From Dyella marensis (GTDB lineage Bacteria; Pseudomonadota; Gammaproteobacteria; Xanthomonadales; Rhodanobacteraceae), in the NCBI RefSeq assembly GCF_900112865.1, contig NZ_FONH01000002.1, positions 292,713 through 356,712 of the forward strand: DNA of 64,000 nucleotides, read 5' to 3'. The notes below the pieces were generated by a model. That model saw nothing but the letters and a program-made list of their open reading frames with translations. It ran no database searches and was not told the origin of the DNA. Position numbers and translations under genes: made by a program. Positions 1 to 9,002 of this stretch are shown one piece after another; position 1 is the first letter of the stretch; every line of letters begins with the position of its first letter.

Positions 1-108
1 TCATCTGCACGATCATGGCATCAGCTCCTCAATGGATGAGACTGACCTTATCCAAGCGCGCCGCTCGTTGCGCGGACAGCTAGGCGCCGTGAAGAAGCAC
101 GCAACAAA

Positions 109-1827
109 TCACAGCGGCTCGATATGGCGCAGCAGCAGGCGCGGACTCTCGCGGCCCTGCCAGTCGTTGATGGTCAGCTCGTAGGCGGCGCGCAGGCGCG
201 ACGGCGGCGGCTGGCCGGTGTAGCCGCCGAACATCACCGCGTCGAGCACGGCGCCGTCGCGCGGATCGCTCAGGCTCAGGCGCAGGTGGGTCTCGCCCAT
301 CACGCGCCAGCTGGCGCAGGCGAATTCGTTCTCGAACACCGGTTCCGGAAACGCCTGACCCCAGGGACCGCCGTAGCGCAGCTGGCGTGCCAGCTCCAGG
401 GTGGCGGCGCCGGGCGGCAGTTCGCCGTCGGTATACAGCACGTGCTCCAGGCATGCCTCGTCGAGCCAGTCGCGGGCGATGGCGTCGAAAGCTGCGGCGA
501 AGCGGGCGAAATCATCGGCCTTCAGGCTCAGCCCCGCGGCCATGGCGTGGCCGCCGAAGCGTTCGATCAGACCTGGCTGGCGCGCGTCGATCGCGGCCAG
601 CGCATCGCGGATATGGAAGCCGGCGATGGAACGGCCGGAGCCGCGCAGTTCGCCGGTGTTGTCCTCGCTGGCCGGGGCGAAGGCGATCGCCGGGCGATGC
701 AGCCGCTCCTTCAGCTTGGACGCGACCAGGCCCACCACGCCGGCATGCCATGAAGGTTCGAACAGCGCCACGCCGACCGCATCGATATCGGCGGCGCGCG
801 CGACCATCACCTCGGCCTCGGCCACCATCGTCGCCTGCAGTTCGCGGCGCTCCTGATTGATCGCGCTCAGCTGCTCGGCATAACGGCGCGCCACAGCGGG
901 AATGTCGGTGAGCAGGCACTCCACCCCCAGGCGCATGTCTTCCAGGCGGCCGGCGGCATTGAGGCGCGGACCCACCGAGAAACCCAGGTCGCTGGCGCAC
1001 AGCGTGGCGACGGAGCGCTTGCCGGCATCGACCAGCGCCGCGATGCCCGGGCAGGCGCGGCCCGCACGGATGCGCTTGAGGCCTGCTTCGACCAGCACGC
1101 GGTTGTTGTAGTCCAGCGGCACCAGGTCGGCGACGGTGCCCAGCGCGACCAGGTCCAGCAGCACGGACAGGTCCGGCTCCTTGCCTTCGGCGAAGGCGCC
1201 CTGCCCGCGCAGTGTCGAGCGCAAGGCCAGCAGCAGATAGAACATCACGCCGACGCCGGCCAATGCCTTGCTGGGAAACGCATCGCCGGCCAGGTTCGGA
1301 TTGACCATCGCATCGGCCGCCGGCAACTGCTCGCCGGGCAGATGGTGGTCGGTGACGATCACGCGGATACCCAGCGCCTGCGCCGTGGCGACGCCGCTGA
1401 CGCTCGCCACGCCGTTGTCGACGGTGATGATCAGCTGCGGCCGCGGCTGCAGCGATTCGACCAGCGCCGGACTCAGGCCATAGCCATGGATGAAACGATT
1501 CGGCACCGCGTAATCGACCTGGCGTGCGCCGAGCATGCGCAGGCCGCGCACGGCGACGGCCGTGCCGGTGGCGCCATCGCAGTCGTAGTCGCCGGCGATC
1601 AGGATGCGCCAGTCGCCGCGGATCGCCTCGATCAGCAGCTCCACCGCGCGCTCCATGCCGCCGAGCTGGTGCGGCGCCAGCATGCAGGCGAGCCGGTGAT
1701 CGGCGTCGGCCGGGCCGAGCACGCCGCGCGCGGCATAGATCTGCCGCAGCACCGGATGCACCGCGTCGCTCCAGCCCTGCGGCTCGCCCTTCGGCAGGCG
1801 GCGACGCAGATCGAGCCGGGGACTCAT
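109..1827 (-). CDS. recJ: Single-stranded-DNA-specific 5'-3' exonuclease RecJ
   Basis: A 572-residue DHH-family nuclease acting in RecF-pathway recombination and mismatch repair. The DHH core is visible: the DYDCDG motif, then VDNG, then VTDHHLPGEQ, with a C-terminal DHHA1-type part containing the GGHAMAAG motif. The open frame extends 38 codons upstream, but the start at 1827 is preferred. It forms an ATGA overlap with the stop of the preceding gene, and MSPRLDLRRR resembles RecJ N-termini. Linkage to an rpfE-like gene is typical of xanthomonads. Confidence 0.95.
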   Translation of the reverse strand: MSPRLDLRRRLPKGEPQGWSDAVHPVLRQIYAARGVLGPADADHRLACMLAPHQLGGMERAVELLIEAIRGDWRILIAGDYDCDGATGTAVAVRGLRMLGARQVDYAVPNRFIHGYGLSPALVESLQPRPQLIITVDNGVASVSGVATAQALGIRVIVTDHHLPGEQLPAADAMVNPNLAGDAFPSKALAGVGVMFYLLLALRSTLRGQGAFAEGKEPDLSVLLDLVALGTVADLVPLDYNNRVLVEAGLKRIRAGRACPGIAALVDAGKRSVATLCASDLGFSVGPRLNAAGRLEDMRLGVECLLTDIPAVARRYAEQLSAINQERRELQATMVAEAEVMVARAADIDAVGVALFEPSWHAGVVGLVASKLKERLHRPAIAFAPASEDNTGELRGSGRSIAGFHIRDALAAIDARQPGLIERFGGHAMAAGLSLKADDFARFAAAFDAIARDWLDEACLEHVLYTDGELPPGAATLELARQLRYGGPWGQAFPEPVFENEFACASWRVMGETHLRLSLSDPRDGAVLDAVMFGGYTGQPPPSRLRAAYELTINDWQGRESPRLLLRHIEPL

Positions 1828-2738
1828 CGGCGCCCACCGCGCCAGAAGCGCAGGCGATGCCAGGGACGCTGCAGCCAGCGCTCGCCGCTGGCGAAGGACA
1901 GCTGCAGCGGCGCCGCGGCGAGGCGCTGTAACGTCGGCCACCAGCTGCCGGCAAGTTCGCTCGCCTGCAGATCCTGCAGGTCGACCAGCCAGCCGGAGCC
2001 GGCCTCGGCGATCGCCTGCGGCGTGCGCGGCACGACCTGGACGCCGGCCCGCGCGGCCAGCGCGCCGAGCAGCACGTCATCGCTGACGCAGGCATGCAGC
2101 TGGCTGCGCACCTCGGTCGGCAGATGGCCGCCGCCCCACAGCCACAGGCTGTTGACCGGCGGCAGGCCGCGCTCGCGGCGCCGGGCATTCAAGGGATGCT
2201 GATGCAGCAGCACCTGCGCCTCGGTGAGCAGCGCGCGCCAGCGCCGCCCCTGCGGTCCTTCCGGCAAATGCTGCACGAGGTTTTCGCCCAGCGCCTGGTC
2301 GGGCGAGGCGAACGCCGGCAGCGCGAGGCCGGGCGGCACGCGCACGTGCCAGCGGTCCGGCGTGCCGACTTCCAGCGCCATGCCGGCATCGGCGAACGCC
2401 GGCTGCAGCGACTCGGCCAGGGTGCGGGCCTCGTCCACGCTCAGCTGCATCTGGCCGCAGGCCAGCAGGCGGGCGCCGTTGAGGTCGGGCTGGATCCAGG
2501 CCGGATCGGCGCTAAGCCAGATCGCGTCACCGGCATCGCCCGCCAGCAGTTCGCGGGTGAGCGCGGCCGGCGCGAAACCGTCCGCGCAATCGAAATAGCC
2601 CGCGAGGCCGCCGAGGAAACCGCGCGGGCCGTCATCGAGGCGGTCGGCGCGCGCCAGCCAGGCGCGCAGCGGATGGTCCGGCTCGAAGCGCGGCAGGTCG
2701 GGCAGCCACAGTTCCAGCGGTCGCGCCGCGTCCGCCAT
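1824..2738 (-). CDS. rpfE: RpfE-like protein (phosphoglycerate-mutase-like regulatory family)
   Basis: A 304-residue soluble protein resembling the RpfE family of Xanthomonadales, which is usually annotated as a regulatory or cofactor-independent phosphoglycerate-mutase-like protein. Conserved stretches include PPVNSLWLWGGGHLP and the N-terminal LELWLPDLPRF. Its stop overlaps the recJ start by 4 nt, so the two are probably translationally coupled. The name rests on family resemblance and on the recJ linkage known from the Xanthomonas rpf cluster. Its biochemical activity is not evident from sequence. Confidence 0.75.
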   Translation of the reverse strand: MADAARPLELWLPDLPRFEPDHPLRAWLARADRLDDGPRGFLGGLAGYFDCADGFAPAALTRELLAGDAGDAIWLSADPAWIQPDLNGARLLACGQMQLSVDEARTLAESLQPAFADAGMALEVGTPDRWHVRVPPGLALPAFASPDQALGENLVQHLPEGPQGRRWRALLTEAQVLLHQHPLNARRRERGLPPVNSLWLWGGGHLPTEVRSQLHACVSDDVLLGALAARAGVQVVPRTPQAIAEAGSGWLVDLQDLQASELAGSWWPTLQRLAAAPLQLSFASGERWLQRPWHRLRFWRGGRR

Positions 2739-2742
2739 CGCC

Positions 2743-4641
2743 TCAGGCCTCCAGCAGCTCGTACAGCTCCAGCCACTGGGCTTCGAGCGTTTCCTTTTCG
2801 CGGCGCAGCTCGCCCTGGCGCTGGCCGAGCTTCATCAGCTCGGCCGTGGAGCCGTTGTAGACGCCGGGCTCGGCCAGCTTCGCTTCGAGCTTGCCCAGTT
2901 CGTCATCGATGGCGGCCATACGCGTCTCGAGCTTCTTCACCTTCTGGCGCGTGGCCTTTTCGTTCTCGCGCTGCGCGGCGGCCGCGCGGCGGCGGTCGGC
3001 GGCGGAGACAGCCGGCGCGCCGTCGGTATCCCCGGCGGTCTTCCTCGGCGCCGCGCCGCGGGCGCGCAGCCAGCGGGCATAGTCGTCCAGGTCGCCGTCG
3101 AAGCCCTCGACCTTGCCGTCGGCGACGCGCCAGAAGCTGTCGCAGACCATGCCCAGCAGATGGCGGTCGTGCGAGACCAGCACCAGCGCGCCGTCGAAGT
3201 CGGCCAGCGCGTCGGCCAGCGCTTCGCGCATGTCCAGGTCCAGATGGTTGGTGGGTTCGTCCAGCAGCAGCAGGTTGGGCTTGTCCCAGGCGATCAGCGC
3301 CAGCGCCAGGCGCGCGCGCTCGCCGCCGGAGAAGCCATCGACCGATTCGAAGGCGCGGTCGCCGGCGAAATTCCAGCCGCCGAGGAAATCGCGCAGCACC
3401 TGCGTGCCGACACCCGGCGCCTTGTCCTGCAGGTGCTGGAGCGGACTGGAGCCCTCGTGCAGGCTCTCCACCGTGTGCTGGGCGAAGTAGCCGATCTTCA
3501 GGTCCTTGTGCACCTTGCGCTCGCCGCCCAGCGGAGCCAGTTCGCCGACCAGGGTCTTCACCAGCGTGGATTTACCGGCGCCGTTGGGACCGAGCAGGCC
3601 GACGCGGTCGCCGGCTTCGAGGCGGAAGCGCACATCATGCAGGATCACCGCGGGCTCGCCGCCGTGCTCGTCCGGATAGCCGGCGGCCACCTCTTCGAGC
3701 TGCAGCATCGAATCGGGCAGGCGATCGGGCACGGCGAACTGAAAGCGGAACGCGCGCTCCGCGCGCACCGCCTCGGTGCCGGCCATCTTCTCCAGCCGCT
3801 TCATGCGCGACTGCGCCTGCTTGGCCTTGCTGGCCTTGGCCTTGAAGCGGTCGATGAAGGACTGCAGGTGGGCGCGCTCGGCCTGCTCGCGCTCGTGCGC
3901 GATCTGCTGCAGGCGCAGCTGCTCGGCGCGCTGGCGCTCGAAGGCGCTGTAGTTGCCGGTGTAGAGCTTGGCGCGGCCTTCGTTGAGATGCAGGGTGTGG
4001 GTGATCACGCCGTCGAGGAATTCGCGGTCGTGCGAGATCACCAGCAAGGTGCCCTGGTAGCGGCGCAGCCATTCCTCCAGCCACAGCACGGCGTCGAGGT
4101 CCAGGTGGTTGGTGGGTTCGTCCAGCAGCAGCAGTTCGGACGGCGCCATCAGCGCGCGCGCCAGGTTCAGGCGTACGCGCCAGCCGCCGGAGAACTCGCG
4201 CACCGCACGCTCGTGCGTCTCCGGCGCGAAACCCAGGCCGTGCAGCAGGCGGCCGGCACGGGCGCGGGCATCGTAGCCGTGCAGCTCCTCGATGCGGTGG
4301 TGAGCCTTGGCCATGGCTTCGGTGTCGCCGCGCGCCTGGGCGTCGAGTTCGTCGCGCAGGGCGATGGCCAGCTCCTCGTCGCCGCCCATGACGTATTCGA
4401 TGGCCGGATCGGGCAGCGCCGGCGTTTCCTGGGCCACCGAGGCCAGGCGCAGGCGCGAGGGCAGATCCAGCTCGCCGGCGTCGGCCTCGACCTGGCCCTG
4501 CAGGGCGGCGAACAGGCTGGACTTGCCGCAGCCGTTGCGGCCGACCACGCCCAGCCGCCAGCCGCTCTGGATCACCAGGTCGATATCGGACAGCAGCAGG
4601 CGGGCGCCGCGGCGCAGGGCGAAATGGCGGAAGGCGATCAT
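2743..4641 (-). CDS. ABC-F family ATPase (YheS-like)
   Basis: A 632-residue soluble protein with two ABC ATPase domains, as in ribosome-associated ABC-F translation factors. Domain 1 has Walker A GRNGCGKSS, signature FSGGW and LLLDEPTNHLDLD. Domain 2 has GPNGAGKST, FSGGERARLALAL and LLLDEPTNHLDLD. A charged coiled-coil C-terminal tail follows. The start at 4641 (MIAFRHFALRRG) is chosen over a longer frame because it matches YheS-type N-termini and removes a low-complexity extension. There are no membrane segments, so it is not a transporter. It ends 4 nt before the rpfE-like start. Confidence 0.93.
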   Translation of the reverse strand: MIAFRHFALRRGARLLLSDIDLVIQSGWRLGVVGRNGCGKSSLFAALQGQVEADAGELDLPSRLRLASVAQETPALPDPAIEYVMGGDEELAIALRDELDAQARGDTEAMAKAHHRIEELHGYDARARAGRLLHGLGFAPETHERAVREFSGGWRVRLNLARALMAPSELLLLDEPTNHLDLDAVLWLEEWLRRYQGTLLVISHDREFLDGVITHTLHLNEGRAKLYTGNYSAFERQRAEQLRLQQIAHEREQAERAHLQSFIDRFKAKASKAKQAQSRMKRLEKMAGTEAVRAERAFRFQFAVPDRLPDSMLQLEEVAAGYPDEHGGEPAVILHDVRFRLEAGDRVGLLGPNGAGKSTLVKTLVGELAPLGGERKVHKDLKIGYFAQHTVESLHEGSSPLQHLQDKAPGVGTQVLRDFLGGWNFAGDRAFESVDGFSGGERARLALALIAWDKPNLLLLDEPTNHLDLDMREALADALADFDGALVLVSHDRHLLGMVCDSFWRVADGKVEGFDGDLDDYARWLRARGAAPRKTAGDTDGAPAVSAADRRRAAAAQRENEKATRQKVKKLETRMAAIDDELGKLEAKLAEPGVYNGSTAELMKLGQRQGELRREKETLEAQWLELYELLEA

Positions 4642-4899
4642 CGGGACAACGTATCCATGAATAGGGCGTCCAGGCACCCTCAGCCGCCCATCATAGCGGA
4701 CGCGGCACCCGCCCCCGCGGCCGGAATGCCCACCCCATCGCAGTCGCACGCCCTGCTCGTAGCGTCCCCGCCGCGGTTTCTGCTACAACGACGCCGCACT
4801 GCGCAGCGGCCTCGCGTCGCTGCCGCTCGGGGGCATTCGACATACATATGACGTGCGGAGGCGCAGCCTGACTGCCCCCGTCAACGTGGAGAGGGGACC

Positions 4900-5238
4900 A
4901 TGACCAAGTTCGGCATCAGCCTGCCCATGCTCGTGTTGCTCGCCGCCGGCGCCGTTGCGCCGCAGCCGGCCCGGGCGGACAACCTGCTGATCAATCGCGT
5001 GAAGCAGGAACAGGGCATGAACCTCCCGACCCGCGGCATGAGCATGGAGCAGGTCGAGCAGAAGTTCGGCGCGCCCAAGCGCAAGCTCTCGCCGCGCGGC
5101 GGCGACACGGCCAAGCATCCGGTGATCAATCGCTGGGATTACTCGAACTTCATCGTGTATTTCGAGCACAGCCATGTGATCCATGCGGTGCTCAATACGC
5201 CAGCCGGCAACAACAAGAATCCGGAATCGGTGAACTGA
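4900..5238 (+). CDS. Small secreted protein with a BamE/OmlA-like motif
   Basis: A 112-residue protein with a cleavable signal peptide (MTKFGISLPMLVLLAAG, cleavage near AQPARA-D). The mature part contains GMSMEQVEQKFGAPKRK, which resembles the helix-turn of SmpA/OmlA (BamE-like) domains, followed by aromatic beta segments. There is no lipobox cysteine. A GGAGAGG ribosome-binding site precedes the ATG. Function is unknown; a periplasmic location is inferred. It is divergent from the ABC-F gene. Confidence 0.8.
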   Translation: MTKFGISLPMLVLLAAGAVAPQPARADNLLINRVKQEQGMNLPTRGMSMEQVEQKFGAPKRKLSPRGGDTAKHPVINRWDYSNFIVYFEHSHVIHAVLNTPAGNNKNPESVN

Positions 5239-5279
5239 GGGCCCAGCCCTCGGCAGTACGCCTATCCAGCGTCTGAGTA

Positions 5280-5306
5280 ACGGGCTGCGCCATGCGCGGC
5301 CCGTTT
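5280..5306 (+). terminator. Probable terminator after the small secreted-protein gene
   Basis: The hairpin ACGGGC...GCCCGT has an inner TGCGC/GCGC extension and is followed by a short T-rich tract (TTTCGC). It lies about 40 nt past the stop codon at 5238 and before aguA. The T tract is weak, so termination may be partial. Confidence 0.45.
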
Positions 5307-5379
5307 CGCTGTTCATGCTGCCCATTCGTCACGGCGGCGCCCTACAATTCGCGTTTCCTCCTGTTACGCGAGTCCCCAC

Positions 5380-6417
5380 ATGAGCCACGCCACCTTGCGC
5401 CTGCCGGCGGAATGGGAACCCCAGTCGGCCGTCCTGATCGCCTGGCCGCATGCGGATACCGACTGGGCGGACCGCCTGGCCGAGGTGGAAACCACTTATG
5501 TGGCGCTGGCCGCCGCGGTCACCCGCTTCGAGCCGCTGATCGTCGTGGTCGCCGACGCCGAGCTGCGTGCGCACGTCGAAGGCAAGCTGCGCGAGGCCGG
5601 CGTGGACCTGGGCCGCGTCCGCCTGATCGAGCTGCCGTATGACGATACCTGGCTGCGCGATTCCGGCCCGATCACCCTGAAGGATGACCGAGGCGCGTTC
5701 CAGCTTACCGATTTCCGCTTCACCGGCTGGGGCGGCAAGTTCGGCGCCGAGCAGGACGATGCGCTGGTGGCCGGCCTGGTGAAGGCCGGCGTGTTCGGTC
5801 GCGCCGCGCACCGGCGCATCGACTGGGCGCTGGAAGGCGGCGGCATCGAGAGCGACGGCGCCGGCACCGTGCTGACCACCTGGCGCTGCCTGGTGCAGCG
5901 CCATCCGGAGCAGTCGCGCGAGGAGATGAGCGCGATCCTGCGCGACGGCCTGCACGCCAGCCGCATCCTGTGGCTGGACTACGGCTATCTGGAAGGCGAC
6001 GACACCGACGCGCATATCGATACGCTCGCGCGCTTCGCGCCGGACGGCCGCATCGTGTTCCAGGCCTGCGACGATCTCGACGACGCGCACCACGACGAAC
6101 TGTCGCGCATGGCCGGCGAGTTGGCCGCGCTGTGCATGGCGGACGGCAAGCCCTACGAGCTGTATCCCCTGCCCTGGGCCAAGCCCATCGTCGATGAAGG
6201 CCGCCGCCTCGCGGCGTCGTATGCGAACTATCTGATCGTCAACGGCGGCGTGCTGGTGCCTGCGTATGGCGATCCGGCCGACGACGAAGCGGCGCGTATC
6301 ATCGGTGCGGCCCATCCCGGTCGCGAGGTGGTGCAGGTACCGTGCCGTCCGCTGATCTGGCAGAACGGCAGCCTGCATTGCATCACCATGCAGTTGCCGG
6401 CAGGCATCTACGGCTGA
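5380..6417 (+). CDS. aguA: Agmatine deiminase
   Basis: A 345-residue member of the peptidylarginine-deiminase fold. It converts agmatine to N-carbamoylputrescine in the arginine-decarboxylase route to putrescine. Signature segments seen are DDTWLRDSGPI, WALEGGGIESDGAG, DTDAHIDTLARF and a C-terminal GSLHCITMQLP holding the catalytic cysteine (about residue 334). The next enzyme of the route, aguB, lies 1.6 kb downstream, with an AraC-type regulator and a YbhB protein between. A TACAAT -10-like hexamer sits at 5343-5348. Confidence 0.95.
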   Translation: MSHATLRLPAEWEPQSAVLIAWPHADTDWADRLAEVETTYVALAAAVTRFEPLIVVVADAELRAHVEGKLREAGVDLGRVRLIELPYDDTWLRDSGPITLKDDRGAFQLTDFRFTGWGGKFGAEQDDALVAGLVKAGVFGRAAHRRIDWALEGGGIESDGAGTVLTTWRCLVQRHPEQSREEMSAILRDGLHASRILWLDYGYLEGDDTDAHIDTLARFAPDGRIVFQACDDLDDAHHDELSRMAGELAALCMADGKPYELYPLPWAKPIVDEGRRLAASYANYLIVNGGVLVPAYGDPADDEAARIIGAAHPGREVVQVPCRPLIWQNGSLHCITMQLPAGIYG

Positions 6418-6424
6418 AACACGG

Positions 6425-6515
6425 CGTAGGTTGGGGTGAGCCGCAGGCGAACCCCAACGTGGCGACCATGGTGATAGTCCCGTCGGGGTTCGCCTGCGGC
6501 TCACCCCAACCTACG
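6425..6515. repeat. REP-like inverted pair (copy 1)
   Basis: Two 35-nt arms (6425-6459 and 6481-6515) are inverted relative to each other with one mismatch. Each arm can itself fold through GTTGGGGT...AACCCCAAC. The same doublet recurs at 12283-12376. It lies between aguA and the AraC-type gene and is probably a dispersed BIME-type element that may also act as a transcript-end hairpin. Confidence 0.85.
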
Positions 6516-6543
6516 CGCTCTCCCTACGAGAAGGCCTTCCGTC

Positions 6544-7326
6544 ATGACCCGCCTGGCCCGCCTGGATATCTATACGCGGCTGCGCCAGCGCATCGCTTCG
6601 GCACCGTTCGCCGAACTGACCGTGGTGCGCATCGGCAGCGGCAGCAAGCGGATCGATGACGGTGCCGACAGCGTGGAAGTCGCTACCGGCCAATATCTCG
6701 CGGTGGCGTCCGGGCAGCTGCTCAATATCGAGAACATTCCCGCGCCGGCGGGCGTCTATGCCGCCAGTTGCCTGAGCATTCTCTCGGACCTGCCCTACCC
6801 GCGCGCCGACCTGCCGCCCCGGCGCTGGGCGCGCCTGTCGCCGAACACCGCGCTGGACCAGGCTTTCGCGCATGCGGAACAAGGCCTGCGCGAAGCGCTG
6901 ACGCCGGCCCTGCTGCGCTATCGCGTCGGCGAATTGCTGGAGGCCCTGGCCTTCTCCGGTTTCATGCCGGTGCCGCGCGAAGACGAACCGACCGCCGAAC
7001 GCCTGCGCATGCTCCTGGCCACCGCGCCCGGCGACGACTGGCGCGCCGAAGACGTCGCCGCGCGCCTGGCCATGAGTGCGGCCACGCTGCGCCGGCGCCT
7101 GGCGGCAGAGCACTCCGGCTTCCGCGCGGTGCTGGAAGAAGTGCGGCTGAGCCATGCGCTCGCCCTGGTGCAAGGCAGCGCGCAACCGCTCAAATGGGTG
7201 GCGCTGGAATGCGGTTACCAGTCGGCCTCGCGCTTCGCCGAACGCTTCCGCGAACGTTTCGGCTGCCTGCCGTCCGAACTGCGCGGCGAAGAAAACCCGG
7301 CCGCGCGCGACGGCCTCGCCGCCTGA
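6544..7326 (+). CDS. AraC-family transcriptional regulator
   Basis: A 260-residue protein with a variable N-terminal sensory half (about residues 1-150) and a C-terminal AraC/XylS double helix-turn-helix. The latter includes WRAEDVAARLAMSAATLRRRL and the second-helix region VALECGYQSASRFAERFRERFG. Its position between aguA and aguB could suggest control of agmatine metabolism, but that is inference from location only. The start follows a GAAGGCC sequence just after the REP doublet. Confidence 0.9.
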   Translation: MTRLARLDIYTRLRQRIASAPFAELTVVRIGSGSKRIDDGADSVEVATGQYLAVASGQLLNIENIPAPAGVYAASCLSILSDLPYPRADLPPRRWARLSPNTALDQAFAHAEQGLREALTPALLRYRVGELLEALAFSGFMPVPREDEPTAERLRMLLATAPGDDWRAEDVAARLAMSAATLRRRLAAEHSGFRAVLEEVRLSHALALVQGSAQPLKWVALECGYQSASRFAERFRERFGCLPSELRGEENPAARDGLAA

Positions 7327-7412
7327 GCGTTTCGGGCGACGCCTTGCGCGTTCGCGGGCATGCGGCGCGCCGACAAGCGCGCATGCTGCGCTCCACTTCG
7401 ATGGAGGACACC

Positions 7413-7940
7413 ATGCGCACCTTGTTGAGCACCCTGTTTTTTGTCGCGGCCGCCGTGTCGGCGCAGGCAGCGGATTTCAAGCTGGCGGTCGATGCCGGCG
7501 CGGACGGCGGCTTCGCCCAGCGCTTTACCTATGACGGCTTCGGCTGCACGGGACAGAACCTCGCGCCGGCGCTGCATTGGGAAGGCGTGCCGGCCAAGGC
7601 GCGCAGCCTCGCGCTGACTGTCTACGATCCCGATGCGCCCACCGGCAGCGGCTGGTGGCACTGGGTGGTGCTCGACCTGCCTGCGGCCAGCACCGGCCTG
7701 CCGCAGGGCGGCGCCCTGCCCGCCGGCGCGTTCGCGCTGCGCAATGACTTCGGCGACACCCACTGGGGCGGCCCCTGCCCGCCGCAGGGCGACAAGCCGC
7801 ATCGCTACGTATTCACCGTGCATGCGCTGGACGTGCCCGACCTGGGCCTGCCGGCCGATGCATCGCCGGCCAAGGCCGGTTTCATGATCCGCCAGCACAC
7901 GGTGGGCACGGCGCAGGTCACCTTGCGCTACGGCCGCTGA
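7413..7940 (+). CDS. YbhB/YbcL family Raf-kinase-inhibitor-like protein, exported
   Basis: A 175-residue PEBP-like protein with a signal peptide (MRTLLSTLFFVAAAVSAQA). Family landmarks are DGFGCTGQNLAPALHW, YDPDAPTGSGWWHWVV and GGPCPPQGDKPHRYVFTVHAL, which form the ligand-binding pocket of the fold. The ATG at 7413 is preceded by GGAGGACACC, a strong ribosome-binding site. The molecular role of bacterial members is poorly known. Confidence 0.92.
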   Translation: MRTLLSTLFFVAAAVSAQAADFKLAVDAGADGGFAQRFTYDGFGCTGQNLAPALHWEGVPAKARSLALTVYDPDAPTGSGWWHWVVLDLPAASTGLPQGGALPAGAFALRNDFGDTHWGGPCPPQGDKPHRYVFTVHALDVPDLGLPADASPAKAGFMIRQHTVGTAQVTLRYGR

Positions 7941-7964
7941 GGCGGGACGACACGGCAAGCGGGT

Positions 7965-7997
7965 TTGACGGAACGCCGCGGGCGACTCCGCTACAAT
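7965..7997 (+). promoter_or_regulatory. Possible sigma-70 promoter of aguB
   Basis: TTGACG at 7965-7970 and TACAAT at 7992-7997 lie upstream of aguB. The hexamers are good, but the 21-nt spacer is longer than optimal. A matching CTACAATT block also precedes aguA at 5342. Confidence 0.35.
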
Positions 7998-8030
7998 TGC
8001 GTCCTTTCGCCCCCAGCGAGCAGGACTCCC

Positions 8031-8921
8031 ATGACCCGCAAGACCCTCAAGGTCGCGCTGCTGCAGGAAACCCACCGCGGCAGCCGCGACGCCAACCTCG
8101 ATGCGATCGAGGCCGGCCTGCGCGAAGCCGCCGCGGCCGGCGCCGAGCTGGTGCTGCTGCAGGAACTGCACAACGGCCCGTATTTCTGCCAGCACGAGTC
8201 GGTGGGCGAGTTCGACCATGCCGAAACCATCCCCGGCCCCGGCACCGAGCGCATCGGCAAGCTGGCCGAGGAGCTCAAGCTGGTGGTGGTCGCCTCGCTG
8301 TTCGAGAAGCGCGCCACCGGCCTGTACCACAACACTGCGGTGGTGTTCGACCGCTCGGCGAAGATCGCCGGCAAGTACCGCAAGATGCACATTCCGGACG
8401 ATCCGGCGTTCTACGAGAAGTTCTATTTCACGCCGGGCGACCTGGGCTTCGATCCGATCGACACCGCGGTCGGCCGCCTGGGCGTGCTGGTGTGCTGGGA
8501 CCAGTGGTATCCGGAAGCCGCGCGCCTGATGGCGCTGGCCGGCGCGGAGCTGCTGCTCTATCCCACCGCGATCGGCTGGGATCCGAACGACGAGCAGGCC
8601 GAGAAGGACCGCCAGCGCGAAGCCTGGGTCACCGTGCAGCGCGGCCACGCGGTGGCCAACGGCCTGCCGCTGCTGGCCTGCAACCGCACCGGCTACGAGC
8701 CCGACCCGTCGGGCGTGGGCGCCGGCATCCAGTTCTGGGGCACCAGCTTCGTGGCCGGGCCGCAGGGCGAATTCCTCGGCCAGGCCGGCACCGACGGGCG
8801 CCAGCTGCTGGTGGTGGAGATCGACATGGCGCGCAGCGAACACGTGCGGCGCATCTGGCCGTTCCTGCGCGACCGCCGCATCGACGCCTACGGCGATCTG
8901 CTCAAGCGCTTCCGCGACTGA
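8031..8921 (+). CDS. aguB: N-carbamoylputrescine amidase
   Basis: A 296-residue nitrilase-superfamily enzyme hydrolysing N-carbamoylputrescine to putrescine, CO2 and ammonia, the step after AguA. The Glu-Lys-Cys triad is visible: E45 in LLQELHNGPYF, K118 in KYRKMHIPD and C155 in VLVCWDQWYPE. ATG 8031 is chosen over a 22-codon upstream extension because the upstream part overlaps the promoter-like sequence and is not family-like. Confidence 0.95.
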   Translation: MTRKTLKVALLQETHRGSRDANLDAIEAGLREAAAAGAELVLLQELHNGPYFCQHESVGEFDHAETIPGPGTERIGKLAEELKLVVVASLFEKRATGLYHNTAVVFDRSAKIAGKYRKMHIPDDPAFYEKFYFTPGDLGFDPIDTAVGRLGVLVCWDQWYPEAARLMALAGAELLLYPTAIGWDPNDEQAEKDRQREAWVTVQRGHAVANGLPLLACNRTGYEPDPSGVGAGIQFWGTSFVAGPQGEFLGQAGTDGRQLLVVEIDMARSEHVRRIWPFLRDRRIDAYGDLLKRFRD

Positions 8922-9002
8922 AGCGTGACCTGTGGCCGGGCGGCTTGCGCCCTCCGGCCACCGACCCCATGCAGTGATTTCCCTTCCGCACCGACACGAC
9001 GC

